This document shows, piece after piece, positions 1 to 5,682 of a stretch of DNA of 5,912 bases; the first letter of the stretch is position 1, and each line of letters starts with the position of its first letter. Origin of the DNA: Anaerolineales bacterium (GTDB taxonomy: Bacteria; Chloroflexota; Anaerolineae; Anaerolineales; DRMV01); contig WFVP01000265.1 of the NCBI GenBank assembly GCA_015491595.1, positions 1 through 5,912 on the forward strand, in the 5' to 3' direction. Under the pieces are notes generated by a model, which was not told the origin of the DNA, made no database searches, and was given only the letters and a program-made list of their open reading frames with translations. A program made the translations under genes and the position numbers.

Positions 1-102
1 GCATCGGCCAAGGGGAAGGCCGCGCGCTACTGCCCCGCCTGCGGCACCAAAGCCCTGCCCGGGGCCCGCTTCTGCCATCGTTGCGGTACGCCGCTTCCAT
101 GA
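1..102 (+). CDS. C-terminal end of a zinc-ribbon protein (5' truncated by window edge)
   Basis: The frame is open from base 1 to a TGA at 100-102 and gives 33 residues. They contain two CxxC pairs, CPAC and CHRC, ten residues apart, followed by a short tail. This is the pattern of a small zinc ribbon that binds one structural zinc, probably for protein or nucleic-acid contacts. The rest of the protein lies outside the window, so its main domain is unknown. The stop overlaps the ATG of the SEDS gene (ATGA at 99-102), so the two genes are probably co-transcribed and translationally coupled. In several bacterial phyla SEDS genes sit beside signalling proteins such as FHA-domain proteins, some of which carry zinc ribbons. 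That would fit here but cannot be seen. The zinc ribbon itself is well supported; the protein family is not. Confidence 0.8.
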   Translation, partial: ASAKGKAARYCPACGTKALPGARFCHRCGTPLP

Positions 103-1442
103 GGTCAATACCCTCGCTGCTTCGGGCACGACGGACATTCCTGGCTCTGGCCTTTCTTCCCCCGCTGCTTCTCGGTTGGTGGACCTGGCAGGCCATCGCC
201 CAGAAGCCGGGCGGTGGCCCGTATTTCCTCACCCTGGCCCTCCTATGGGGGATGGCCTACATCCTGCTCCTGGCGCTCGGGCATCGCTGGGGGCAGGATG
301 AGGTGCTCTGGGGTCCTGTGGCCGCGCTGTTCCTGACGGGATGGGGCATGTTGGTCATGGCCCAGGTGGCGCCCTGGGCGGCGTGGCGTCAGGGCCTGTG
401 GTTGTTGCTGAGCGCGCTGGCCCTGTACGGATGGGCCGTGCTGCTCAAGGTCCGCCCTTCCCTGTGGCGAGGACGCACTATTGAAGTCGTCTTCTGGGGA
501 ACCCTGGGCCTTCTGGCCCTGACCCTGGCCGTGGGTCGCTATCCCGGAGGGGCCCAGGGCGCGCGGTTGTGGCTGGGATGTTGCGGGGTTTACCTGCAAC
601 CTGCGGCCTGGCACAAGACGACCACCGTCCTGTTCCTGGCATGGGGGTTGATGCAGGGCATCCCGTCTTGGCCCTGGTGGCTGGGCCTGGCGTTGACGGG
701 CCTGTTCCTGGGATGGCAGGGGGATTTGGGGAACCTGGCCCTGTTCTTCCTGGTGACCCTGAGCATGTTGGCAGTGCATCCTCGCTGGCGTTGGCGAGCC
801 CTGGCGGGCGCGATGCTGCTGGGGCTGGGCGGCGTGTGGCGCTTCCACGACCTCCCCCGGGTACAGGCGCGCTTGTTGGCCTGGTGGTCCCCTCAGCAGG
901 ACCCCTGGGGTGCCGGTTACCAGGTGCTCCAGACGCTTCAGGCCGTGGCCCGGGGCGGTTGGTGGGGAGTGGGACCGGGGAGCCTCCAGGTGGCTCACCG
1001 CGTACCCCTGGTCTACACCGACGCGTATTACGCCCTGGTGGCGGAAGCCTGGGGCTGGTGGGGCGGCGGGTTGTTGCTCGCCGCGCTGGGAGGCGTGGCC
1101 CTCTGGGCGTTGCGGGTGGCCCGGAGGATGGGCTTCACCACCGCGGGCCTGGCGGCCTGGGGCCTGGCCGGGTGGTGGATGATGCAGACCTTCTGGGTGG
1201 TGGCGGGCAACCTTCGCGTCCTGCCCCTCACCGGGATGCCCATACCCTTTACCGCGTATGGCGGTTCGGAGCTGACCGCAGCCTATGCCGGATTGGGCGT
1301 GCTCATGTGGATGCGGGGCCGGCGCTCCAACGCGTCTCCGACCTTTTGGACCAAGACCTTACGCTGGACGGCCTGGCTCTGGGGGGTAGGAATGGGGGTG
1401 CTCCTGCTCGCCCATGCCTGGTGGGTGCTTCACGGCGCCTGA
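99..1442 (+). CDS. FtsW/RodA/SpoVE-family (SEDS) membrane protein, divergent and Trp-rich
   Basis: SEDS proteins are polytopic peptidoglycan glycosyltransferases that polymerise lipid II with a partner class B PBP. This protein has 447 residues and about ten hydrophobic segments, a usual length. Family landmarks in order are GARLWLG (154-160), LQPAAWHK (166-173), QGDLG (207-211), SPQQDPWGAGYQ (264-275), GGWWGVGPGS (286-295), TDAYYALVAEAWG (307-319) and LPLTGMPIPFTAYGGSE (375-391). Asp308 aligns with the catalytic Asp of FtsW/RodA in the TDF motif. Several normally conserved positions differ: the Glu of QPSE is Ala170, QPDLG is QGDLG, the Glu before the TDF motif is Leu304, and SYGGSS is AYGGSE. 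Tryptophan makes up nearly 10 % of residues. The start is ATG 99, overlapping the upstream stop; an in-frame TTG at 81 is less likely. No class B PBP gene follows, so FtsW versus RodA cannot be decided. Confidence 0.9.
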   Translation: MRSIPSLLRARRTFLALAFLPPLLLGWWTWQAIAQKPGGGPYFLTLALLWGMAYILLLALGHRWGQDEVLWGPVAALFLTGWGMLVMAQVAPWAAWRQGLWLLLSALALYGWAVLLKVRPSLWRGRTIEVVFWGTLGLLALTLAVGRYPGGAQGARLWLGCCGVYLQPAAWHKTTTVLFLAWGLMQGIPSWPWWLGLALTGLFLGWQGDLGNLALFFLVTLSMLAVHPRWRWRALAGAMLLGLGGVWRFHDLPRVQARLLAWWSPQQDPWGAGYQVLQTLQAVARGGWWGVGPGSLQVAHRVPLVYTDAYYALVAEAWGWWGGGLLLAALGGVALWALRVARRMGFTTAGLAAWGLAGWWMMQTFWVVAGNLRVLPLTGMPIPFTAYGGSELTAAYAGLGVLMWMRGRRSNASPTFWTKTLRWTAWLWGVGMGVLLLAHAWWVLHGA

Positions 1443-2089
1443 GCGGCTTCGCCCACGAAAGGGTTGAAACGTCGTTCGTCCAGTACGGTGGTTTCCGGAC
1501 CGTGCCCGGGGAGCAAACGGGTGTCTTCGGGCAGGGTGAAGATTTGGGTCTCAATGCTGCGGAGCAGGGTGGCGAAATCCCCCAGGGGCAGGTCCGTACG
1601 CCCGATGCCCATGTAGAAGATGACGTCGCCGCACAGGGCCAGGCGGGCTTGGGGGCAGTAGAACACCACGTGCCCTGGAGAATGCCCGGGCGCGTGGCGC
1701 ACCTCGAAAGTGAAACGGCCCAGGGTCAGTTGCTGTCCGTGGACGAGGAAGCCATCGGGCGGCGGCACTTCGGGGAGAAGGAAGCCAAAGAGCCCGGCTC
1801 CGCCGTCCATTTGCCAGAGAGGAAGGTCGTTTTCGTGCAGGAGCACGGGAGGCCGTTGGGGAAGAGCCTGGAGCACCTCGGGCAGGCCCGCGAAGTGATC
1901 GAAATGGGCGTGGGTAATCCATATGCCCTGGAGACGCCATCCTCGGTCCATCACCATGCGGGCCAGGCGCGCGCCGTCGCCTCCCGGGTCCACCAGGATT
2001 GCTGCCTTCTCTTGGGGGTCGGCGACGATGTAGGCATTGGTGTCCAGAGGACCGACCACCACACGCTGGACCAGCAGGCTCTCCTTCAC
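1430..2089 (-). CDS. Metallo-beta-lactamase-fold hydrolase, glyoxalase II-like
   Basis: A 219-residue cytoplasmic MBL-fold protein of the GloB/YcbL group. The complete dinuclear metal site is visible: HAHFDH (60-65), His136 in PGHSPGH, Asp155 in GDVIF and His196 in PGHGPET. The GRTDLP (163-168) and ERRFNPF (205-211) motifs are typical of short glyoxalase II-like enzymes. These hydrolyse thioesters such as S-lactoylglutathione or related low-molecular-weight thiol conjugates. The protein lacks the longer C-terminal substrate-binding domain of classical glyoxalase II, so the true substrate is open; a persulfide dioxygenase (ETHE1-like) role is less likely but not excluded. The start is GTG 2089, chosen because a strong Shine-Dalgarno lies 4 nt upstream. 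Its TGA end overlaps the end of the convergent SEDS gene by 13 bp. It lies 115 bp downstream of the OsmC gene, across a hairpin-rich gap. Confidence 0.9.
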   Translation of the reverse strand: MKESLLVQRVVVGPLDTNAYIVADPQEKAAILVDPGGDGARLARMVMDRGWRLQGIWITHAHFDHFAGLPEVLQALPQRPPVLLHENDLPLWQMDGGAGLFGFLLPEVPPPDGFLVHGQQLTLGRFTFEVRHAPGHSPGHVVFYCPQARLALCGDVIFYMGIGRTDLPLGDFATLLRSIETQIFTLPEDTRLLPGHGPETTVLDERRFNPFVGEAAQAP

Positions 2090-2093
2090 GACG

Positions 2094-2100
2094 ACCTCCC
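2094..2100 (-). promoter_or_regulatory. Ribosome binding site of the MBL hydrolase
   Basis: The minus strand reads GGGAGGT, 4 nt before the GTG at 2089. This supports the GTG as start, although the spacing is slightly short. No ATG is found near the beginning of the conserved region. Confidence 0.7.
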
Positions 2101-2127
2101 TATCGCGCGGAGGGTGTTTCCCATAAG

Positions 2128-2212
2128 GCCTTTGAAGCTGGGCGCTGCGGCCAGGGAAGCGTCCGCGGCGGGGATAAGAACCCGCCGCGGACGGGTTTTC
2201 GGTTTCAAAGGC
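2128..2212. repeat. Outer 9-bp inverted repeat enclosing a 13-bp hairpin
   Basis: GCCTTTGAA at 2128-2136 and its exact complement TTCAAAGGC at 2204-2212 flank the GC-rich hairpin at 2160-2193. A short CTGG/CCAG pair (2138-2154) lies in the 23 bases between the left outer arm and the hairpin. The right outer arm covers the OsmC stop codon (2205-2207). In RNA from either strand the outer arms could close a branched structure of about 85 nt. Its function is unknown; it may be an elaborate terminator, an mRNA-stabilising 3' structure or a leader element of the MBL gene. Confidence 0.6.
2160..2199. terminator. 13-bp perfect hairpin between OsmC and MBL genes, terminator-like
   Basis: Arms 2160-2172 and 2181-2193 pair perfectly over 13 bp and enclose an 8-nt loop. 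On the plus strand the stem is followed by GGTTTTCGGTTTC, a fair T-rich tail, so the best termination signal is for plus-strand transcripts coming from the SEDS gene side. On the minus strand, the direction of the OsmC gene, the stem is followed only by CTTCCC, so termination there would be weaker. It may act in both directions. Confidence 0.6.
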
Positions 2213-2684
2213 TGTCTTCCGGGGGCACCCATTCGCCCTCCAGGACCTTTTGGGGTCCTTCGGGCGTATCTTCGTAGATGATGTACCGGTAGGTCATGGG
2301 GATGTGGCGCAGCATGGCCTGCGCGGGGCAGTAACGCACGGCGGAGAGTTCGATGGAGCGGCGCACGGCCTTTTCGTCCACGTTCCGGCCGGTCACGTGG
2401 TATTCCAGCGTGATATGCGTGTAGACCTTCGGATGCTCGTCCGCCCGCTCGCCGTAGCCCCGCACCTCAAAGGCGGTCACCTCCTGCCGTTTCTTGCGCA
2501 GGATGGAGATGACGTCCATGGCCGTGCATCCCAGCAGGCCCACGAGGATGAGTTCCATGGGGCGGAACCCCCGGTTTTCGCCTCCCACGGCTTCGGCCGC
2601 GTCCAGCATCACCGTATGCCCGCTGGTGGCCGTGGCCTCGAAGGCCATCTTTTGTTGCAGGGTGACCTTGGCTTCAACGCCCAT
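2205..2684 (-). CDS. OsmC family protein (YhfA-like)
   Basis: OsmC/Ohr-fold proteins are small dimeric cytoplasmic proteins. Characterised members reduce organic hydroperoxides with a pair of cysteines. This one has 159 residues. Both conserved cysteines are present: Cys53 in LLGCTAMDVIS at the start of the long central helix, and Cys119 in RYCPAQAML. The spacing, the KKRQ (64-67) after the first Cys motif and the YHVTGRNVDEKAV segment (95-107) resemble the YhfA-like subgroup more than Ohr proper; the substrate of that subgroup is not settled. The start is ATG 2684, preceded 6 nt upstream by GAGGAGGT. An in-frame extension further upstream would run through the terminator hairpin of the preceding gene and is rejected. 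No clear sigma-70 promoter is seen in the 96-bp gap upstream; the gene is either expressed from a weak promoter there or by read-through of the terminator. Confidence 0.92.
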   Translation of the reverse strand: MGVEAKVTLQQKMAFEATATSGHTVMLDAAEAVGGENRGFRPMELILVGLLGCTAMDVISILRKKRQEVTAFEVRGYGERADEHPKVYTHITLEYHVTGRNVDEKAVRRSIELSAVRYCPAQAMLRHIPMTYRYIIYEDTPEGPQKVLEGEWVPPEDSL

Positions 2685-2690
2685 GGCACG

Positions 2691-2698
2691 ACCTCCTC
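2691..2698 (-). promoter_or_regulatory. Ribosome binding site of the OsmC gene
   Basis: The minus strand reads GAGGAGGT, ending 6 nt before ATG 2684. It fixes the OsmC start and rules out the longer in-frame reading that would begin at 2774. Confidence 0.85.
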
Positions 2699-2724
2699 GA
2701 AAGGGTTGGGTAAGGGGGCAGGGC

Positions 2725-2762
2725 AAAAACACCGGGGCGACCCGTCCACGAGGTCGCCCCGG
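2725..2762 (-). terminator. Intrinsic terminator after the disulfide oxidoreductase gene
   Basis: Arms 2732-2742 and 2752-2762 form a perfect 11-bp GC-rich stem with a 9-nt loop. On the minus strand it is followed by TGTTTTTGCC (T-run at 2725-2729). It begins 18 bp past the stop codon at 2781 and therefore ends the methyltransferase/sigma/oxidoreductase transcript before the OsmC gene. Confidence 0.88.
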
Positions 2763-2780
2763 CCTGACGTCCACCCATCT

Positions 2781-3506
2781 TTACGCGGCTTCGGCCAGCG
2801 CGCGCCGGATTTCCTCGACCAGCATCCCCTCAGGCACGGCACCGATGAGGGTGCCGGCCCCCTCGTTGATGACGGTGTGGGGCACGCTGGAGACGCCGTA
2901 TTCCGACGCCCACTCGGGGAATTCCATGGCTTCCACCATGGCCGACTGAACCTTGGGGCTGGCCAGGGCCATCTGGTGGGCCAGGAAGACCATGTTGGGA
3001 CAGTAGGGGCAGGATGGGGTGACGAAGACGTCCAGCTTCACGGGCTTCTCCAGGGAGGCCAGGAAGCGCTTGGTCGGTTCGCTCAACCCCGCCTCGCGTT
3101 TGGACACCATGGCGATGGTGTGGAGCAGAGAGGCGAATTCGTACTCCGCAGGAATGCCGAAGAAGCGAATCCCAAAGTCGCGCGTCTCGCCCTGGTCCTC
3201 CGCGAGAATCACCGTCGCCGGAACCCGGTTGACGCCGTACTTCTCGGCTTCCGCGGGCTGTTCCTGGATGTTGTAGACCGTGAGGCGCACCCGGTCATCC
3301 AGCGCGGCCAGCTCCTCCAACATCTGCTGGGTCAGGTCGCAGTACATGCATTGCTCATCGCCGGTGAAGTAGATGATGTGCACCGGGTGGACCAACTCCT
3401 TTTGGAAGAACTCCCGTACCTGGGCTTCCACCTCCGGACCCAAAATGCGCTCATGCGCGTGGTGATGCTCGTGTTCGTGCGTGTGGTTGTGCACGTGCTC
3501 GGTCAT
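2781..3506 (-). CDS. Protein disulfide oxidoreductase with two thioredoxin folds and a His-rich N-terminus
   Basis: Two tandem thioredoxin/glutaredoxin-like units make up 241 residues. Unit 1 has the active site CMYC (Cys53, Cys56) and cis-proline Pro96 in RVPA. Unit 2 has CPYC (Cys166, Cys169) and cis-proline Pro209 in SVPH. This is the layout of the PDO family of archaea and thermophilic bacteria, cytoplasmic thiol-disulfide exchange enzymes that form, reduce or shuffle disulfides. There is no signal peptide. Residues 4-18 hold nine histidines in alternation with Glu, Thr, Asn and Val, an unusual extension that could bind zinc, nickel or copper. The start is ATG 3506 with AGGAGGA (3511-3517) 4 nt upstream. 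The gene follows the sigma factor after 12 bp, its ribosome binding site lying directly at the sigma stop, and is closed by the terminator at 2725-2762. Alternative label: thioredoxin family protein. Confidence 0.9.
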   Translation of the reverse strand: MTEHVHNHTHEHEHHHAHERILGPEVEAQVREFFQKELVHPVHIIYFTGDEQCMYCDLTQQMLEELAALDDRVRLTVYNIQEQPAEAEKYGVNRVPATVILAEDQGETRDFGIRFFGIPAEYEFASLLHTIAMVSKREAGLSEPTKRFLASLEKPVKLDVFVTPSCPYCPNMVFLAHQMALASPKVQSAMVEAMEFPEWASEYGVSSVPHTVINEGAGTLIGAVPEGMLVEEIRRALAEAA

Positions 3507-3518
3507 GGGTTCCTCCTC

Positions 3519-4160
3519 TCATTCACCATAAAAAGTTTGACGGCGCCGTCGTGTTCGACGCGCCTCTTCGTATTGTAACGATTCTAAGTGCTGACGCAAG
3601 GCCACCAGGGTGCGATGATACAAACTTTTAATAGCCCCCTCGGTGCGACCCATGATTTGGGCGATTTCCGCGTTGGACAGTCCCTCCACGAACTTGAGGA
3701 TGAGCAGCTGCTGACGCTCGGGCGGCAGGCGACGAATGGCCTTGAGGAGGAGCTCGTGCTCTTCCTCCTGAATGAGCTGCCATTCGGGATGAGTGGTGCT
3801 GTCCGTGCGTGGGGGCGGCGCCTCGTCCAGGGGGATGGATTGCACCCGGTGGTTGTCGCGATGCCAGTTGGAGACCAGATTATGCGCGATGCGATACAGG
3901 TAGGCGCCGAAGGACAGGCCCCGGTACTCGTAGCGGTGGATGTTCTGGAAGGCTCGGAAGAACACGCGCGCGGTCAAGTCCTCGGCCTCTTGGGGATGCT
4001 GTACCCGGTACAGGACGAAGTTGTAGATTTGACGCACGTAGCGACGATAGAGGGCCCCGAAGGCCTCCCGGTCTCCGTCCACCGCGCGGTAGATGAGTTC
4101 CTCATCGGAGAGTTGGTCGTAAGGGCCGGGTTCGGGAAAGACGAAAGGCGTCTCACCCAT
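3519..4160 (-). CDS. ECF-type RNA polymerase sigma factor (sigma-70 family)
   Basis: The 213-residue protein carries region 2 at about residues 26-104 (REAFGALYRRYV, DLTARVFFRAFQN, FGAYLYRIAHNLVSNWHR). An acidic and proline-rich linker follows (110-130). Region 4 spans about 136-192 (LPPERQQLLILKFVEGLS, then the helix-turn-helix NAEIAQIMGRTEGAIKSLYHR). Regions 1 and 3 are absent, as expected for an ECF sigma factor, which directs RNA polymerase to a small regulon. It ends in a strongly basic tail (residues 201-207, RRTRRRR). The start is ATG 4160 with GGAGGG (4166-4171) upstream; it overlaps the methyltransferase end by 8 bp, so translation is probably coupled. Longer in-frame starts would run far into that gene. 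No anti-sigma gene is adjacent: the flanking genes are a methyltransferase and a soluble disulfide oxidoreductase. Confidence 0.93.
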   Translation of the reverse strand: MGETPFVFPEPGPYDQLSDEELIYRAVDGDREAFGALYRRYVRQIYNFVLYRVQHPQEAEDLTARVFFRAFQNIHRYEYRGLSFGAYLYRIAHNLVSNWHRDNHRVQSIPLDEAPPPRTDSTTHPEWQLIQEEEHELLLKAIRRLPPERQQLLILKFVEGLSNAEIAQIMGRTEGAIKSLYHRTLVALRQHLESLQYEEARRTRRRRQTFYGE

Positions 4161-4782
4161 GCGGGCCCTCCGATGGGACATCACCACCTGGCTTCTCCAA
4201 GACCAACCACATGCGTATACCCTGCCGAAGGACCTGCACGACCCGGGCTTGGGGAAGGCGCTCACGAATCTGGTCCGCGGTCAGGAAATGGCTGCGCATC
4301 AGCAACAGTCGTTCCAGCCAGGGCAGCCAGCGTCCGAAGGGGTGGGTGATGTCCGGCTCTTCAATAATGATACGCCCTCCCGGAGCCAGCACGCGCCATA
4401 CTTCTTGCAGGCTGCGGGCCTGGTCGAGAAAGTGGTGCAGGGCATCCACGATGAGCACCCTGTGGAAGAACTCGCGGGGGAATGGCAGAGCTTCGGCCAA
4501 GCCCTGGATGCGGTACCAGGACGCGTTCGGGGGCGCGGCCCGCAGCATGTTCCACGAGGGATCCACGACCACGGCTTTGGCACCCGCCGGAAGGTGCTGG
4601 GCGATGCGTCCGGTGCCGCCCCCCACGTCCAGCACCCGCATGCCCGAGACCACTTGCGCAAGGCGCAGCAGGTCCTCGGGCCGGCGACCATGCATCAGGC
4701 GGTAAAGCTGGGGGACGAGGAAGTCGAAGTGCGGGTCGTACAGGCGGGCGCGCTTCTTCATCCGTGGGGTTCCAGGAGCCAT
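4153..4782 (-). CDS. Class I SAM-dependent methyltransferase (UbiE-like fold)
   Basis: A 209-residue soluble protein with the Rossmann-fold methyltransferase core. Motif I is VLDVGGGTGRI (50-60), the acidic residue ending strand 2 is Asp74, ALPFP (98-102) follows, and motif IV is VDALHHF (112-118). The LAPGGRIIIEEPD segment (132-144) is typical of UbiE/COQ5-like enzymes. A C-terminal part (145-194) is probably the substrate cover. The methyl acceptor cannot be told from the sequence; small molecules, lipids or quinone precursors are possible. The start is ATG 4782 with AGAGGA 5 nt upstream; an ATG at 4761 is possible but lacks a good ribosome binding site. The gene lies 61 bp after fabG with no terminator in between, and its end overlaps the sigma factor start by 8 bp, so it is co-transcribed with the sigma factor. 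Confidence 0.9.
   Translation of the reverse strand: MAPGTPRMKKRARLYDPHFDFLVPQLYRLMHGRRPEDLLRLAQVVSGMRVLDVGGGTGRIAQHLPAGAKAVVVDPSWNMLRAAPPNASWYRIQGLAEALPFPREFFHRVLIVDALHHFLDQARSLQEVWRVLAPGGRIIIEEPDITHPFGRWLPWLERLLLMRSHFLTADQIRERLPQARVVQVLRQGIRMWLVLEKPGGDVPSEGPHG
4166..4171 (-). promoter_or_regulatory. Ribosome binding site of the ECF sigma factor
   Basis: The minus strand reads GGAGGG, 5 nt before ATG 4160, inside the last codons of the methyltransferase gene. It supports the internal ATG rather than the longer open frame beginning at 4265. Confidence 0.7.
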
Positions 4783-4843
4783 AATCGTCCTCTGTTCGTA
4801 CGTGTCTCGCGAATCTGTTCCAGGTTGTCCTTCCCGGGGGTGC

Positions 4844-5587
4844 TTACGTCATCCCGCCATCCACCGCGATGACCTGTCCCGTAATGTATCCGGCCCGTTC
4901 CGAGGCCAGAAAGGCCACCACGTAGGCCACCTCTTGGGGCATGCCTTTGCGGCCCATGGGGATGAGGTCCAGCACCCGCTGCTGCATTTCCTCGGAGACC
5001 CCGGACCAAATCTCCGTGTCGATGAACCCCGGCGCGACGGCGTTGACGGTGATGTTTCGGGAAGCCACTTCCTTGGCCAGAGCTTTGGTGAAGCCTATCT
5101 GCCCGGCCTTGGAGGCCGAGTAATTCGTCTGGCCCGGATTTCCGATCAGCCCTGCCACGGAGGTGATGTTGATGATGCGGCCAAAGCGCTGGCGCATCAT
5201 AGGGCGCAGCGCGGCCTTGGTGCAGTAGTACGTCCCGTACAGATTGGTGCGGATGACGATGTCCCAGTCTTCCGGCTTCAACATCATGAGCAGTTGGTCC
5301 CGGGTGATGCCCGCGTTGTTGACCAGGATGTGGATGCCGCCGAAGGTCTTTTGGGCGAAGGCAATCATAGCCTTGGCCTGGTCCTCCTGGGAGACATCGG
5401 CCTGGAAGGTTTCGGCCTGGCCTCCGGCTTTGCGGATGGCCTGCACCACGGCCTCCGCAGCCTCGGCCGAGCGGTGGTAGTTCACGACCACCGCCGCGCC
5501 TTGGCGGGCGAGCTCAAGGGCGATGGCGCGACCAATGCCTCGCGACGCGCCGGTGACAACGGCGACTTTCCCTTGCAGTTCGGACAT
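4844..5587 (-). CDS. fabG: 3-oxoacyl-[acyl-carrier-protein] reductase, FabG-like SDR
   Basis: This classical short-chain dehydrogenase/reductase of 247 residues reduces 3-oxoacyl thioesters to 3-hydroxyacyl thioesters with NADPH, in fatty acid elongation or, for paralogues, in polyhydroxyalkanoate or other lipid pathways. Visible motifs are the cofactor loop TGASRGIG (12-19), Asp64-Val65, NNAG (90-93), catalytic Asn115, Ser143, Tyr156 and Lys160 (YSASK), and the family ending ITGQVIAVDGGMT. Arg16 and the NYHRS segment (37-41) favour NADPH. The start is ATG 5587 with AAGGAGG (5593-5599) 5 nt upstream. A consensus -10 box lies 90 bp upstream. No other fatty-acid synthesis gene (acpP, fabD, fabF) is in the window, so whether this is the housekeeping FabG or a paralogue is undecided. 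It may be the first gene of the unit that includes the methyltransferase, sigma factor and oxidoreductase. Confidence 0.92.
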   Translation of the reverse strand: MSELQGKVAVVTGASRGIGRAIALELARQGAAVVVNYHRSAEAAEAVVQAIRKAGGQAETFQADVSQEDQAKAMIAFAQKTFGGIHILVNNAGITRDQLLMMLKPEDWDIVIRTNLYGTYYCTKAALRPMMRQRFGRIINITSVAGLIGNPGQTNYSASKAGQIGFTKALAKEVASRNITVNAVAPGFIDTEIWSGVSEEMQQRVLDLIPMGRKGMPQEVAYVVAFLASERAGYITGQVIAVDGGMT

Positions 5588-5676
5588 GGAACCCTCCTTG
5601 GTTGCGCGCGGAATGTGGTGAGGGAGGCGGTCTTTCCCTGGCGGTTCATCTCGATGTTCCTTGTGGGAGTGGCCCC

Positions 5677-5682
5677 ATTATA
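5677..5682 (-). promoter_or_regulatory. -10 element of the fabG promoter
   Basis: The minus strand reads a perfect TATAAT in an otherwise GC-rich intergenic stretch (5588-5721). Transcription would start near 5670 and give a leader of about 80 nt before fabG. No convincing -35 hexamer is found 16-18 bp upstream, where the sequence is C-rich, and there is no extended -10 TG. An activator or a relaxed -35 may be involved. Confidence 0.65.

Noticed and set aside
569..2281. Long open frame on the plus strand across the SEDS 3' half, the MBL gene and the gap after it
   Set aside because: It crosses two well-supported genes in other frames, reads as low-complexity Gly/Pro/Arg-rich protein and shows no family motif. 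Such shadows are expected in GC-rich DNA.
2685..2774. Upstream extension of the OsmC gene to a start at 2774
   Set aside because: It would translate through the intrinsic terminator hairpin, adds a Pro/Arg-rich segment absent from the family, and ATG 2684 has an excellent ribosome binding site.
3539..3550. Perfect 12-bp palindrome GACGGCGCCGTC
   Set aside because: It lies inside the sigma factor's arginine codon run and is explained by repeated CGN codons; no sign of a binding site beyond that.
2250..3578. Long plus-strand open frame opposite the OsmC and PDO genes
   Set aside because: It is antisense to two clear genes with catalytic motifs and the translation has no recognisable domain; it is rich in Gly/His/Val, as a codon-mirror shadow would be.
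4797..4821. Possible ECF-type promoter upstream of the methyltransferase gene (GGAAC ... CGTACG on the minus strand), which would suggest autoregulation by the sigma factor
   Set aside because: The spacing between the two parts is about 14 bp, shorter than the usual 16-17, and there is no second copy in the window to compare. It is too weak to call.
5470..5649. Upstream open frame in the fabG leader starting at ATG 5649 and running into fabG out of frame
   Set aside because: It has only a weak ribosome binding site, no leader-peptide features, and overlaps fabG as a GC-driven shadow.
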